NCBI RefSeq assembly: GCF_013385825.1
Contig: NZ_JACAPG010000014.1
Span: 124,001-188,000 of the forward strand
Direction of reading: 5' to 3'
Length of the DNA stretch: 64,000 nt
Source of the DNA: Pseudomonas reactans
GTDB taxonomy: Bacteria; Pseudomonadota; Gammaproteobacteria; Pseudomonadales; Pseudomonadaceae
Shown here in pieces: positions 44,209-51,909 of this stretch; within the stretch, counting starts at the first letter, position 1; the number at the start of each line of letters is the position of its first letter. Position numbers and translations under genes: made by a program. Below the pieces are notes generated by a model. That model saw only the letters and a list, made by a program, of their open reading frames with translations. It was not told the origin of the DNA and ran no database searches.

Positions 44209-44719
44209 TCAGCCTTTCAGCCTCGACCAGTTGTATGGGGCCATCGAGCAGCACCTGCAGGAACATCTACCGGGGATTCAGGGCGTGTCGTTCTGGCCGG
44301 ATCTGTCGGCGGAGACCACCCTTCCTACGCCCGTGGTGCTGCTGGAAATGGCCGAGATGGAGCCGGCGCAGGACACCGGTACCGGTGAAACATCGCTGAC
44401 CTGCAAGTTCGAGGCGCGAATCATCGTCGACTCGATCAGCACGGACCCGCAACGTCAGGCTGTGCAGCTGGCGTCTCAATTGGCGGTGCTTCTGCGCGGG
44501 CAAAGCTGGGGCTTGGAGGTCGACTGCGCGCAGTTCGTACGCTCCACCCAGGACTGGACCAAGCCCGAACTGGACGGCTATTTCGTCTGGCTGGTGGAGT
44601 GGGATCAGACAGTTTACCTGGGCGTTGAGGAGTGGCCGTGGCCGGATGAGCCACCAGGCTCGCTGGTCATCGACCTTGGGCCGGGTGTCGGGCAGATCAA
44701 GCCGGGGGATCTGCAATGA
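44201..44719 (+). CDS. Tail completion/terminator-like protein
   Basis: A 172-residue protein with mixed fold and acidic C-terminus. It sits where contractile-tail phages keep the tail terminator or completion protein and has the length and layout of that group (HLQEHLPGIQGVSFWPD start, RIIVDSISTDPQRQAVQLAS middle). GTG start at 44201; the longer open frame runs through the gpZ gene and is not used. Confidence 0.65.
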   Translation: MSDQPFSLDQLYGAIEQHLQEHLPGIQGVSFWPDLSAETTLPTPVVLLEMAEMEPAQDTGTGETSLTCKFEARIIVDSISTDPQRQAVQLASQLAVLLRGQSWGLEVDCAQFVRSTQDWTKPELDGYFVWLVEWDQTVYLGVEEWPWPDEPPGSLVIDLGPGVGQIKPGDLQ

Positions 44720-45291
44720 GTTACGCCACGGCTCAGCATGATCGGATGATCGCTTCCACGGTGATGCCCTGCGTTGTGGTGGCGGTAGATTTGCCTGCCG
44801 CCATGGTGCGTGTGCAGTCGGGCGATTGGATTAGCGCGTGGGTTCGCTGGCACAGCCAAGCCGCCGGCAAGGCGCGCCATTGGCGCGTGCCAAGCCTGGG
44901 CGAGCAGGGCGCGTTGATCAGTCCCAGCGGGGAGGCGGCGATGGGTACTTTCCTCCCCGGTCTGTACGGCAATGCCGGCGCGCAACCGGACAACCGCGAC
45001 CATGTCGAGGTTTTGCGTTTTGATGATGGGGGCTCTCTCGTCTACGACTGGCAGGCCCATAGCTACACCATCGATCTGCCGGCGGGCACCGTCACGGTCA
45101 AGGTCGGTGGCTCGGTGCTGGAGATGACACCGGACAGCACACGACTGGTATCGGGCGCGATCAATCTGGTGGGGGCTGTCACCATCGACGGTACAACCCA
45201 GATTAACGGCAAGTTGAATACGACCGGCGACATCAACAGTGCCGGCAAGGTCATCGACGTCGGCGGCAACACACCGAACCATAAACACTGA
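44716..45291 (+). CDS. Baseplate assembly protein V (gpV)
   Basis: A 191-residue protein with an OB-fold start (VVVAVDLPAAMVRVQSGDW) and a repeat-rich C-terminal beta-helix tip ending NTPNHKH. It is the spike of the baseplate, in the P2 gpV/Mu gp45 family. The end His-x-His tip motif is typical of iron-binding membrane-piercing spikes. Confidence 0.9.
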   Translation: MSYATAQHDRMIASTVMPCVVVAVDLPAAMVRVQSGDWISAWVRWHSQAAGKARHWRVPSLGEQGALISPSGEAAMGTFLPGLYGNAGAQPDNRDHVEVLRFDDGGSLVYDWQAHSYTIDLPAGTVTVKVGGSVLEMTPDSTRLVSGAINLVGAVTIDGTTQINGKLNTTGDINSAGKVIDVGGNTPNHKH

Positions 45292-45296
45292 TCCAG

Positions 45297-45318
45297 ACCC
45301 GCCTAGTGCGGGTTTTTT
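45297..45318 (+). terminator. Hairpin with T run before the 63-residue gene
   Basis: Stem ACCCGC/GCGGGT (6 bp, loop CTAGT), then six T. The stem ends 24 bases before the next ATG. Confidence 0.75.
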
Positions 45319-45337
45319 GTTTTAGGAGCATCCATAG

Positions 45338-45529
45338 ATGAGCAAGAACAAACCCGACAGCCAGGACGAGATTGGGCCAGGCCGCGTGTTTCGCGACACG
45401 CTCTACACGTCGCGCACGCTGATACTTCCCGATGGCAGCGCGCTGGCCGTGACTAAGGCCAGCGTGACGGCCGCCACCGAAGAGCAATTCGCTTTCCTCA
45501 AGACCCACCCGGAACTGGTGCAGGAGTAA
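45338..45529 (+). CDS. Small baseplate-region phage protein
   Basis: A 63-residue acidic protein (GPGRVFRDTLYTSRTLILPDGSALAVTKA centre). It is found between gpV and gpW in many Pseudomonas contractile-tail prophages; function unknown. TTAGGAG stands before the ATG. Confidence 0.65.
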   Translation: MSKNKPDSQDEIGPGRVFRDTLYTSRTLILPDGSALAVTKASVTAATEEQFAFLKTHPELVQE

Positions 45530-45534
45530 TCCCG

Positions 45535-45861
45535 ATGATCGGAATGGATCGCCGCACCGGCCAACCGCTGTCCGGGCTCGACCATCTCCGGCAGTCCATC
45601 GGGGACATTCTCTCCACGCCGGTCGGCAGTCGGCGGATGCGACCTGAATACGGCAGCCAGATCCGACGCTTTGTCGACCTACCGGTTAACGCCGGTTGGA
45701 AGAGCGCGGTACAGGCCGAAGTGGCTCGCTCGCTGGGGCGCTGGGAGCCGCGGCTAAAGCTCGAGCAGGTGCAGGTCGTTGCCATCGTCAGCGGGCGCAT
45801 CGACTTCAAATTAACCGGTGAATACCAGGGCGAACGCCTGCTGCTGGAGGTATCGGCATGA
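45535..45861 (+). CDS. Baseplate protein W (gpW/gp25 family)
   Basis: A 108-residue protein of the GPW/gp25 family: LRQSIGDILSTPVGSRRMRPEYGS start is diagnostic. It is the baseplate wedge protein with lysozyme-like fold in T4 gp25. It overlaps the gpJ gene by four bases. Confidence 0.92.
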   Translation: MIGMDRRTGQPLSGLDHLRQSIGDILSTPVGSRRMRPEYGSQIRRFVDLPVNAGWKSAVQAEVARSLGRWEPRLKLEQVQVVAIVSGRIDFKLTGEYQGERLLLEVSA

Positions 45862-46745
45862 GCACAGTGGATTTATCGGCACTGCCGGCGCCGCAGGTGC
45901 TGGAGGCCTTGGACTACGAAGCGCTGTACGACGAAGGACTCGCTGCCTTTCGCGGGTATATGGGCGATAACTGGTCGGCGGGGCTGGAGAGCGACCCGGT
46001 AGTCAAGCTGGTGGAGCTGGGGGCGTACGGCAAGATGCAGAACCGGGCGCGGGTCAACGACGCGGCCAAGGCTCTGATGCTGGCGTATGCCGAAAAGGAG
46101 GATCTTGATCAGCTCGCGACCAACGTGAAGCTCAAGCGACTGGTGATTCAGCCAGCCAACCTGCTGGCGGTACCGCCAGTGGAAGAGGTCAGGGAGTCGG
46201 ACGATGCCCTGCGTGAGCGCATCCAGTTGGTCTATGAGGGGCTGACCACCGCCGGCCCGCGTAACAGTTACATCTTCCATGCGCGCAACGCCTCGGCGCT
46301 GGTGGCCGATGCCACGGCAGAAAGTCCATCACCGGCCGTAGTGGTGGTGACGGTGCTAAGCCTCAATGGCAACGGCAAGGCCGATCAGGCCCTGCTCGAC
46401 CAGGTATTCGCCAAGCTCAGCGATGATGACATCCGCCCAGTAGGCGACCGGCTCATGGTGCAGAGCGCGCAGATTCTGGAGTATCGCATCGACGCGGTGC
46501 TGCACATGATCGGCGCGGGCCCTGAAAACGACGCCTTCCTGTCCGAGGCTATCAAGCGCCTTGCGGCCTGGGTCAACCCGCGAAAACGCCTGGCCCTGGA
46601 AGTAGCCCGATCGGCTATCGATGCGCAGTTGCATGTCGGTGGTGTCGGCCGGGTCGAGCTAAAAAACTGGGTCGACTTGAAACCGACCAAATTCCAGGCG
46701 GCCTATTGCACCGGTTTCAGCGTTGTCCTGGGGGGCTCGACATGA
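45858..46745 (+). CDS. Baseplate assembly protein J (gpJ)
   Basis: A 295-residue protein of the baseplate J family (P2 gpJ, T4 gp6). Diagnostic segments include PVVKLVELGAYGKM near residue 47 and RNSYIFHARNAS near 135. Forms the outer baseplate edge with gpW and gpI. Its stop overlaps the gpI start. Confidence 0.92.
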   Translation: MSTVDLSALPAPQVLEALDYEALYDEGLAAFRGYMGDNWSAGLESDPVVKLVELGAYGKMQNRARVNDAAKALMLAYAEKEDLDQLATNVKLKRLVIQPANLLAVPPVEEVRESDDALRERIQLVYEGLTTAGPRNSYIFHARNASALVADATAESPSPAVVVVTVLSLNGNGKADQALLDQVFAKLSDDDIRPVGDRLMVQSAQILEYRIDAVLHMIGAGPENDAFLSEAIKRLAAWVNPRKRLALEVARSAIDAQLHVGGVGRVELKNWVDLKPTKFQAAYCTGFSVVLGGST

Positions 46746-47347
46746 CCAGTCTGCTCCCCTTGAACAGCACACAACTGGAGCGCGCCATTGAGGCCGCCCT
46801 GGCCGAGAAAACCGAGATCCCGCTCCGTACCCTGTACAACCCGGACACCTGCCCGGCGCATCTGCTGCCTTGGCTGGCCTGGACCTGGTCGGTCGACCGC
46901 TGGGACAACAAATGGTCGGAGGCCGTCAAGCGCTCGGCCATTCGCTCCGCGTTTTACGTGCATGCCCACAAGGGCACCATCGGCGCGTTGCGCAGGGTGG
47001 TCGAGCCGCTCGGCTACCTGATCGAAGTGCTGGAGTGGTGGCAGACCACGCCCGAGGGGATCCCCGGCACGTTCGCCTTGAAGGTCGGCGTGCTGGACAC
47101 CGGCATCACCGAAGAGATGTACCTGGAGCTGGAGCGCCTGATCGACGACGCCAAACCCGTCAGTCGGCCGCTGACCGGACTCGCGATCAGCCTCGAAACC
47201 CAAGGCGCCATAAACATCGGTGTCGCCCTCTACGAAGGCGACGTAATCGACGTCTATCCACCCGTGCAACGTGACATCGAAGTCACGGGCTACATCGGCG
47301 TGGTCGGGCGCGAACACAGCATAGACACTCTGGACGTTTACCCATGA
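46742..47347 (+). CDS. Phage tail protein I (gpI)
   Basis: A 201-residue protein of the P2 gpI family (LPWLAWTWSVDRWDNKWSEA and HKGTIGALRRVVEPLGY are typical). ATG at 46742 overlaps the gpJ stop as ATGA; a slightly longer frame exists upstream. Completes the baseplate and contacts the tail fibre. Confidence 0.9.
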   Translation: MTSLLPLNSTQLERAIEAALAEKTEIPLRTLYNPDTCPAHLLPWLAWTWSVDRWDNKWSEAVKRSAIRSAFYVHAHKGTIGALRRVVEPLGYLIEVLEWWQTTPEGIPGTFALKVGVLDTGITEEMYLELERLIDDAKPVSRPLTGLAISLETQGAINIGVALYEGDVIDVYPPVQRDIEVTGYIGVVGREHSIDTLDVYP

Positions 47348-49212
47348 TTGATCGCAACTCGCAATTTATGGCGATCCTCACCAATGTGGGGGCCGCGAAG
47401 CTGGCTAACGCCAATGCCCTGGGCATTCCCTGGAACCTCACTGCCCTGGGCGTTGGGGATGCCAACGGCACTGACCCGGTCCCCAGTGCAACCCAGACCA
47501 AGCTGATCAACGAGAAGCGGCGGGCACCCTTGAATCAACTGCGCGTCGATCCGGTGAACGCGGCTGTGATCATTGCCGAGCAGGTGATCCCTGCAGACGT
47601 CGGCGGCTGGTGGATTCGCGAAATCGGTCTGTACGATTCGGACGGCGACCTGGTCGCGGTTTCCAATTGTGCGCCGAGCTTCAAGCCGGCGTTGGACCAG
47701 GGATCAGGCCGCACACAGATTGTGCGGATGAACTTTATTGTTTCCAGCATCAACAACATCGTGTTGAAGATCGACCCCGCCATCGTCCTGGCGACTCGCG
47801 AGTACGTTGATCTGGCTATCACCGAGGCTATCAACAAGCAGGACTTCAAGCATTCGGTGCTTGTGGCTACTACGACAAACATTGCCCTGACTGGTATCCA
47901 GACAATCGACGGCGTTTTGTTGGTGGAAGGCTCCCGGGTGCTGGTGAAGGACCAGACCCAGGCCAAGGACAACGGTATTTACGTTGTAGCTGCTGGCGGC
48001 ACCTGGAAGCGTGCCCAGGATGCAGATGCCAGCGTCGAGGTGACACCGGGCCTATTTGTCAGCGTTGAGAAGGGCACGGCCAACGGCGACAGCGTTTGGC
48101 AGCTGGTTACGGATGCGCCGATTGTATTGGGCACCACTGCGCTGACTTTTGAAGTGGTAGCAGGGCGCACGGGCATTACCGCTGGAACCTATCGTAGCTT
48201 GACCGTGGATAAATATGGCCGCGTGATTGCGGGCACAAGTCCCGCCACGCTTGCAGCCTATGCAATCGATATCCCCACACAAGCCGAGGCAGAGGCGCAA
48301 GCCGACCAAGACAATACAAAACCGATGACGGCACTTCGCGTATTCCAGGCGGTTGCGAAAAAATTAGGTCTCATGGCACAGACGGGACTAGCTGATGCCA
48401 CCGTAGGAAAGCTGATGCTTGTCGGCGCAGGTGGCTTGATGGGAGCCGTTGAACCCTTCGGTGACCCGAATGCTATCCCATGGCGGACCGGTCATTTTGG
48501 CGCGACTGCGGCTTCCGCCGCGAACGGACCACCCGGTGCGACCCTCGGCGATATGGTTTTCCAGGAGGTCTATAACGCCAACTCCGCCGCGCAGCATTGG
48601 ACCTGTTATTCGTCAGCTCACAAATACACCAGACGATGGAATGTAGGGGTTTGGTCGGCCTGGGATGAGGACCTGACGGTGGCAAGCATTGGCGCGGTGA
48701 TGACGGCCACGCAGTCTGAAACTAATTCAGGGGTCAATGACACCAAATATATTACCCCGAAGAAATTCGCGGCCGGTGTCGCGGCTTTGATCATTCAGGC
48801 CACCGAAGCAATCAGGGGTATCGCCAAACTTGCAACGATGGCACAGGTTGATTCTGGATCGGGTGATGACGTCATTGTCACGCCGTACAAGATGCGGTTT
48901 GGTTTTTACCTAAGCCTTGCCCAAAATGGGGGCATTGTTTTCCCTAAATGGATGGGGGGAGTCGTTATTCAGTGGGGGTCTTCGGCAGTAGTCCCCCTTG
49001 ATGATCGTCTTACAGTGAGCTTTCCGATTGAATTCCCCAATGCCTGCCTGGTAGCGCTCGCAAACTATAAAGGCGCCGCAACGGTATCCAATCATAGTCA
49101 GTCCTACGGCGTCGCGAACTTCACAAAAACTTCGTTTCAGATAGAGAACCAGTGGGTTTACAACGCAAATGCGCAAAATTTCGCAGGCGTCTGGCTAGCA
49201 GTCGGTTACTGA
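47344..49212 (+). CDS. Tail fibre protein
   Basis: A 622-residue fibre. The first 150 residues match the tail-collar fibre N-terminal domain that attaches to the baseplate (LTNVGAAKLANANALGIPW, GGWWIREIGLYDSDGDLVAV). The middle has fibre-repeat text (TNSGVNDTKYITPKKFAAGV), and the C-terminal 100 residues form a receptor-binding tip with GGVVIQWGSS. Toward the 3' end the DNA turns AT-rich, as expected for a tip module exchanged between phages. Confidence 0.88.
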   Translation: MIDRNSQFMAILTNVGAAKLANANALGIPWNLTALGVGDANGTDPVPSATQTKLINEKRRAPLNQLRVDPVNAAVIIAEQVIPADVGGWWIREIGLYDSDGDLVAVSNCAPSFKPALDQGSGRTQIVRMNFIVSSINNIVLKIDPAIVLATREYVDLAITEAINKQDFKHSVLVATTTNIALTGIQTIDGVLLVEGSRVLVKDQTQAKDNGIYVVAAGGTWKRAQDADASVEVTPGLFVSVEKGTANGDSVWQLVTDAPIVLGTTALTFEVVAGRTGITAGTYRSLTVDKYGRVIAGTSPATLAAYAIDIPTQAEAEAQADQDNTKPMTALRVFQAVAKKLGLMAQTGLADATVGKLMLVGAGGLMGAVEPFGDPNAIPWRTGHFGATAASAANGPPGATLGDMVFQEVYNANSAAQHWTCYSSAHKYTRRWNVGVWSAWDEDLTVASIGAVMTATQSETNSGVNDTKYITPKKFAAGVAALIIQATEAIRGIAKLATMAQVDSGSGDDVIVTPYKMRFGFYLSLAQNGGIVFPKWMGGVVIQWGSSAVVPLDDRLTVSFPIEFPNACLVALANYKGAATVSNHSQSYGVANFTKTSFQIENQWVYNANAQNFAGVWLAVGY

Positions 49213-49233
49213 TCATGGGTAATGGAGATAATC

Positions 49234-49665
49234 ATGCAGCGTTTTTATAGCCCATCAACTGGGTGCTCTTACTTGACATCAATTCATGGCGATAAAATGC
49301 CCAAGGATGTCTTGAGAATCACCGAGGATGTGTATCTGGCGGTGATTGGGAACCCCACGCCTGGCAAGATTCGTGCTCATGACGATAAAGGGCTTCCGTA
49401 TTTGATTGATCCACCTGCGGTCGTCCCTGATCCAATCACACAGGAGCGTGAGTGGCGCGACGCCGAACTTTCGTCTGTTATGTGGCTGCGCGAGCGTCAC
49501 CGTGATCAGAAAGAAAGTGGCGTCAATACAACGTTGTCAGATGAACAGTTCTCCGCGTTGTTGGTTTTCCTCCAGGCTCTGCGCGACTGGCCGCAATCGC
49601 CGAGCTTCCCGGAAATCAATCATCGGCCAGTCGCACCCGCTTGGGTCGCCGAGCAAACCAAATAA
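49234..49665 (+). CDS. Tail fibre assembly chaperone
   Basis: A 143-residue protein of the caudoviral tail fibre assembly (Tfa/gpG) family: short N-terminal domain (MQRFYSPSTGCSYL), a linker with a charged EREWRDAELSSV helix and the C-terminal QALRDWPQSPSFP, a typical family ending. It helps trimerise the fibre tip. ATG 49234 is chosen because GGAG is 6 bases upstream; an ATG four codons earlier overlaps that site. Confidence 0.82.
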   Translation: MQRFYSPSTGCSYLTSIHGDKMPKDVLRITEDVYLAVIGNPTPGKIRAHDDKGLPYLIDPPAVVPDPITQEREWRDAELSSVMWLRERHRDQKESGVNTTLSDEQFSALLVFLQALRDWPQSPSFPEINHRPVAPAWVAEQTK

Positions 49666-49693
49666 CGCCCCGCACTGACGGGGCGTTTTCTTT
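49664..49693 (+). terminator. Strong terminator after the tail fibre chaperone
   Basis: Stem AACGCCCCG/CGGGGCGTT (9 bp, 6-base loop) followed by TTTCTTTT. It divides the baseplate/fibre operon from the sheath operon. Confidence 0.88.
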
Positions 49694-49721
49694 TCCGCAG
49701 TACGCACACGAACCAATCTCG

Positions 49722-49743
49722 GCCTCGCTTATGCGGGGCTTTC
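49722..49743 (+). terminator. Hairpin before the tail sheath gene
   Basis: Stem GCCTCGC/GCGGGGC with loop TTAT, then TTTCTCGTTT. The stem ends 23 bases before the sheath ATG and lies 30 bases after the strong terminator. Confidence 0.65.
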
Positions 49744-49762
49744 TCGTTTCTGGAGTTCAACC

Positions 49763-50935
49763 ATGAGTGCAAGTGGATTCTTTCACGGCGTCACCGTGAC
49801 TAACGTCGACACCGGTACGCGGCCAATCGCCGTGCCGTCGTCTTCCATCATCGGCCTTTGCGACACGTTTACGCCTGGTCCCAATGCCAGCGCCTTGCCC
49901 AATCAACTGATGCTGATCACCCGCGAAAGCGAAGCCATCGCCGCGTGGGGCCCAGATGCGGCGATCACTAAGGCGGTCAAGGCTATCTATGTTCGCTCCA
50001 AGGCAGTGATCGTCGCCTGCGGCGTGGAGAAGCTGGCCGACGCCGCTGCGCAGACCTCGGCCATCATTGGCGGGGTTCTGGCGAATGGCACCCGCACCGG
50101 CATGCAGGCGCTGCTCGATGGCAAGAGCCGCTTCAACGCGCAGCCCCGTTTGCTGGCTGCGCCCAAACACACCGCGACACTGGCCGCCGCCACAGCGCTT
50201 GTTGCCCTGAGCGACAAGCTGCGTGCTCTAGCGATCATCGACGGCCCCAACACCACCGACGAAGCCGCTATGGAATACCGCGAAAACTTTGGCAGCAAGC
50301 GCGTGTTCTTCGTCGACCCTGGCGTGAAGTTTTGGGATACCGCGCTCAGTGCCACCATCGACGCACCCAGTTCTGCCTGGGTCGCAGGGCTCTTCGCTTG
50401 GACGGATTCGGAGTACGGCTTTTGGGCTTCTCCGTCGAATAAGGAGTTTGTCGGCCTCACCGGCACCGGTCGCCCAATCGAGTTCCTAGATGGCGACGAA
50501 ACCTGCCGGGCCAACCTGCTCAACAACGCGCAGATCACCACCATCATCCGGGATGACGGCTACCGCCTGTGGGGCAACCGCACCTGTTCAAGCGATCCGA
50601 AGTGGGCATTCGTCACCCGCGTGCGGACCATGGACATCGTCATGGACGCGATCCTCTACGGCCACAAATGGGCGGTTGACCGCTCGATCACCAGGACATA
50701 CGTCAGCGACGTAACCGAAGGTCTCGCCGCGTTCATGCGTGACCTGAAAAACCAGGGGGCGGTGATCAACTTCGAGGTGTTCGCTGACCCCGTGCTGAAC
50801 ACGGCCAGCCAGCTGGAGCAGGGCAAGGTCTACTGGAATATCCGCTTCACCGATGTACCGCCGGCAGAAAACCCCAACTTCCGCGTCGAGGTCACCAACC
50901 AGTGGCTGACCGAAGTCCTCGACACCAACGCATAA
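49763..50935 (+). CDS. Tail sheath protein (gpFI)
   Basis: A 390-residue contractile sheath protein of the P2 FI family. Typical parts: FFHGVTVTNVDTGTRPI start, VEKLADAAAQTSAIIGG near 93 and WAVDRSITRTYVSDV near 302. It contracts to drive the tube into the host. Strong TCTGGAG site. Confidence 0.93.
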   Translation: MSASGFFHGVTVTNVDTGTRPIAVPSSSIIGLCDTFTPGPNASALPNQLMLITRESEAIAAWGPDAAITKAVKAIYVRSKAVIVACGVEKLADAAAQTSAIIGGVLANGTRTGMQALLDGKSRFNAQPRLLAAPKHTATLAAATALVALSDKLRALAIIDGPNTTDEAAMEYRENFGSKRVFFVDPGVKFWDTALSATIDAPSSAWVAGLFAWTDSEYGFWASPSNKEFVGLTGTGRPIEFLDGDETCRANLLNNAQITTIIRDDGYRLWGNRTCSSDPKWAFVTRVRTMDIVMDAILYGHKWAVDRSITRTYVSDVTEGLAAFMRDLKNQGAVINFEVFADPVLNTASQLEQGKVYWNIRFTDVPPAENPNFRVEVTNQWLTEVLDTNA

Positions 50936-50948
50936 AGGAGAGCCGCCG

Positions 50949-51452
50949 ATGGTTCCGCAAACGCTTTACAACATGAACGCCCATATCGATGGCGTCAGCT
51001 TTGCCGGGGATATCACCAGTGTGACCCTTCCCAAGATGACCCTGAAAACCGAAGAGCATCGCGCCGGTGGGATGGATGCCCCGGTCGAGATGGATCAGGG
51101 CATGGAAAAACTGGAGGCCAGTTTCGCCGGCAAAGGCGTACGCCCTGAAGCCATGAAGTTTTATGGCTTGGCTGATCAGAATGCATTCAACGCTGTGTTC
51201 CGTGGCTCCTTCAAAGGTCAGAGAGGTGCGACCACTGCGGTGGTCGCCACCCTTCGCGGCATGCTCAAAGAGATCGATCCGGGCGACTGGAAAGCCGGTG
51301 AAGCGGGCGAGTTCAAGTACGCAGTCGCGGTCAGCTATTACAAGCTCGAAGTAGCCGGACGCCTGATGTACGAAATCGATCCGATCAACTGTGTTCGGGT
51401 CATCAACGGTGTGGATCAACTTGCCGATGTCCGACGCGACCTTGGCCTGTAA
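50949..51452 (+). CDS. Major tail tube protein (gpFII)
   Basis: A 167-residue tube protein of the P2 FII family (VSFAGDITSVTLPKM and EEHRAGGMDAPVEMDQGMEKLEASF). It lies 13 bases after the sheath stop behind AAAGGAGAG. Confidence 0.93.
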   Translation: MVPQTLYNMNAHIDGVSFAGDITSVTLPKMTLKTEEHRAGGMDAPVEMDQGMEKLEASFAGKGVRPEAMKFYGLADQNAFNAVFRGSFKGQRGATTAVVATLRGMLKEIDPGDWKAGEAGEFKYAVAVSYYKLEVAGRLMYEIDPINCVRVINGVDQLADVRRDLGL

Positions 51453-51466
51453 GGAAACCTTTCATC

Positions 51467-51769
51467 ATGAGTACTCTGAAAAAAATGCCGACTTGGCTGA
51501 CCCTTACCCCTGAGAGCGCCGCTATTACGCTGTCACGACCTAGCGAGATTAACGGTGTCATGGTCGACCGACTGACTTTGCGTTCTCCTACCGTGCGTGA
51601 AGTGCGTGCCGCCAATGCCACCAGTGGTGGCGACGATGAGCTGCGCGAGATGCATCTGTTTGCTTCCCTCTCCGAAGCCGGTACCAAAGATCTGGAGGGG
51701 CTCAAGCTGACGGACTACCAGCGGCTACAAGCCGCCTACTTTCGCCTGGTGCAGGATGACGGGGTTTAA
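51467..51769 (+). CDS. Tail assembly protein E (gpE)
   Basis: A 100-residue protein of the phage tail assembly (gpE/gp41-like) family; the centre VDRLTLRSPTVREVRAANA is typical. It is a chaperone for the tape measure. The end of the gene overlaps a second small frame, the expected partner E', in the +1 frame. Confidence 0.82.
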   Translation: MSTLKKMPTWLTLTPESAAITLSRPSEINGVMVDRLTLRSPTVREVRAANATSGGDDELREMHLFASLSEAGTKDLEGLKLTDYQRLQAAYFRLVQDDGV

Positions 51770-51881
51770 CGCCTCCCTTCAGAAACAGGTCGCGAAGCGT
51801 TTGGCTGCGGAGTTCTCCTTCGCGGCCAGCGAAGTCGAGACCATGCCCTTTTCCACGATGATCTGGTGGCTCACGGACTGA
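51756..51881 (+). CDS. gpE'-like small tail assembly frame
   Basis: A 41-residue frame (opening MTGFNASLQKQVAKRL, ending MPFSTMIWWLTD) overlapping the end of gpE in the +1 frame. P2-like phages make E and a frameshifted E+E' fusion in this spot. Here the fusion would need a +1 (or -2) shift. The text GGG GTT TAA C at the gpE stop resembles the slow-stop +1 site of RF2. An ATG at 51756 with AGG directly before it allows separate translation instead. Confidence 0.6.
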   Translation: MTGFNASLQKQVAKRLAAEFSFAASEVETMPFSTMIWWLTD

Positions 51882-51909
51882 GCCCCGCATCCCTGCCCGG
51901 AGTAATCCC

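Noticed and set aside
49664..49745. A promoter-only reading of the gap before the sheath gene
   Set aside because: Two hairpins fill it; no clear -35/-10 pair could be placed, so I did not annotate a promoter.
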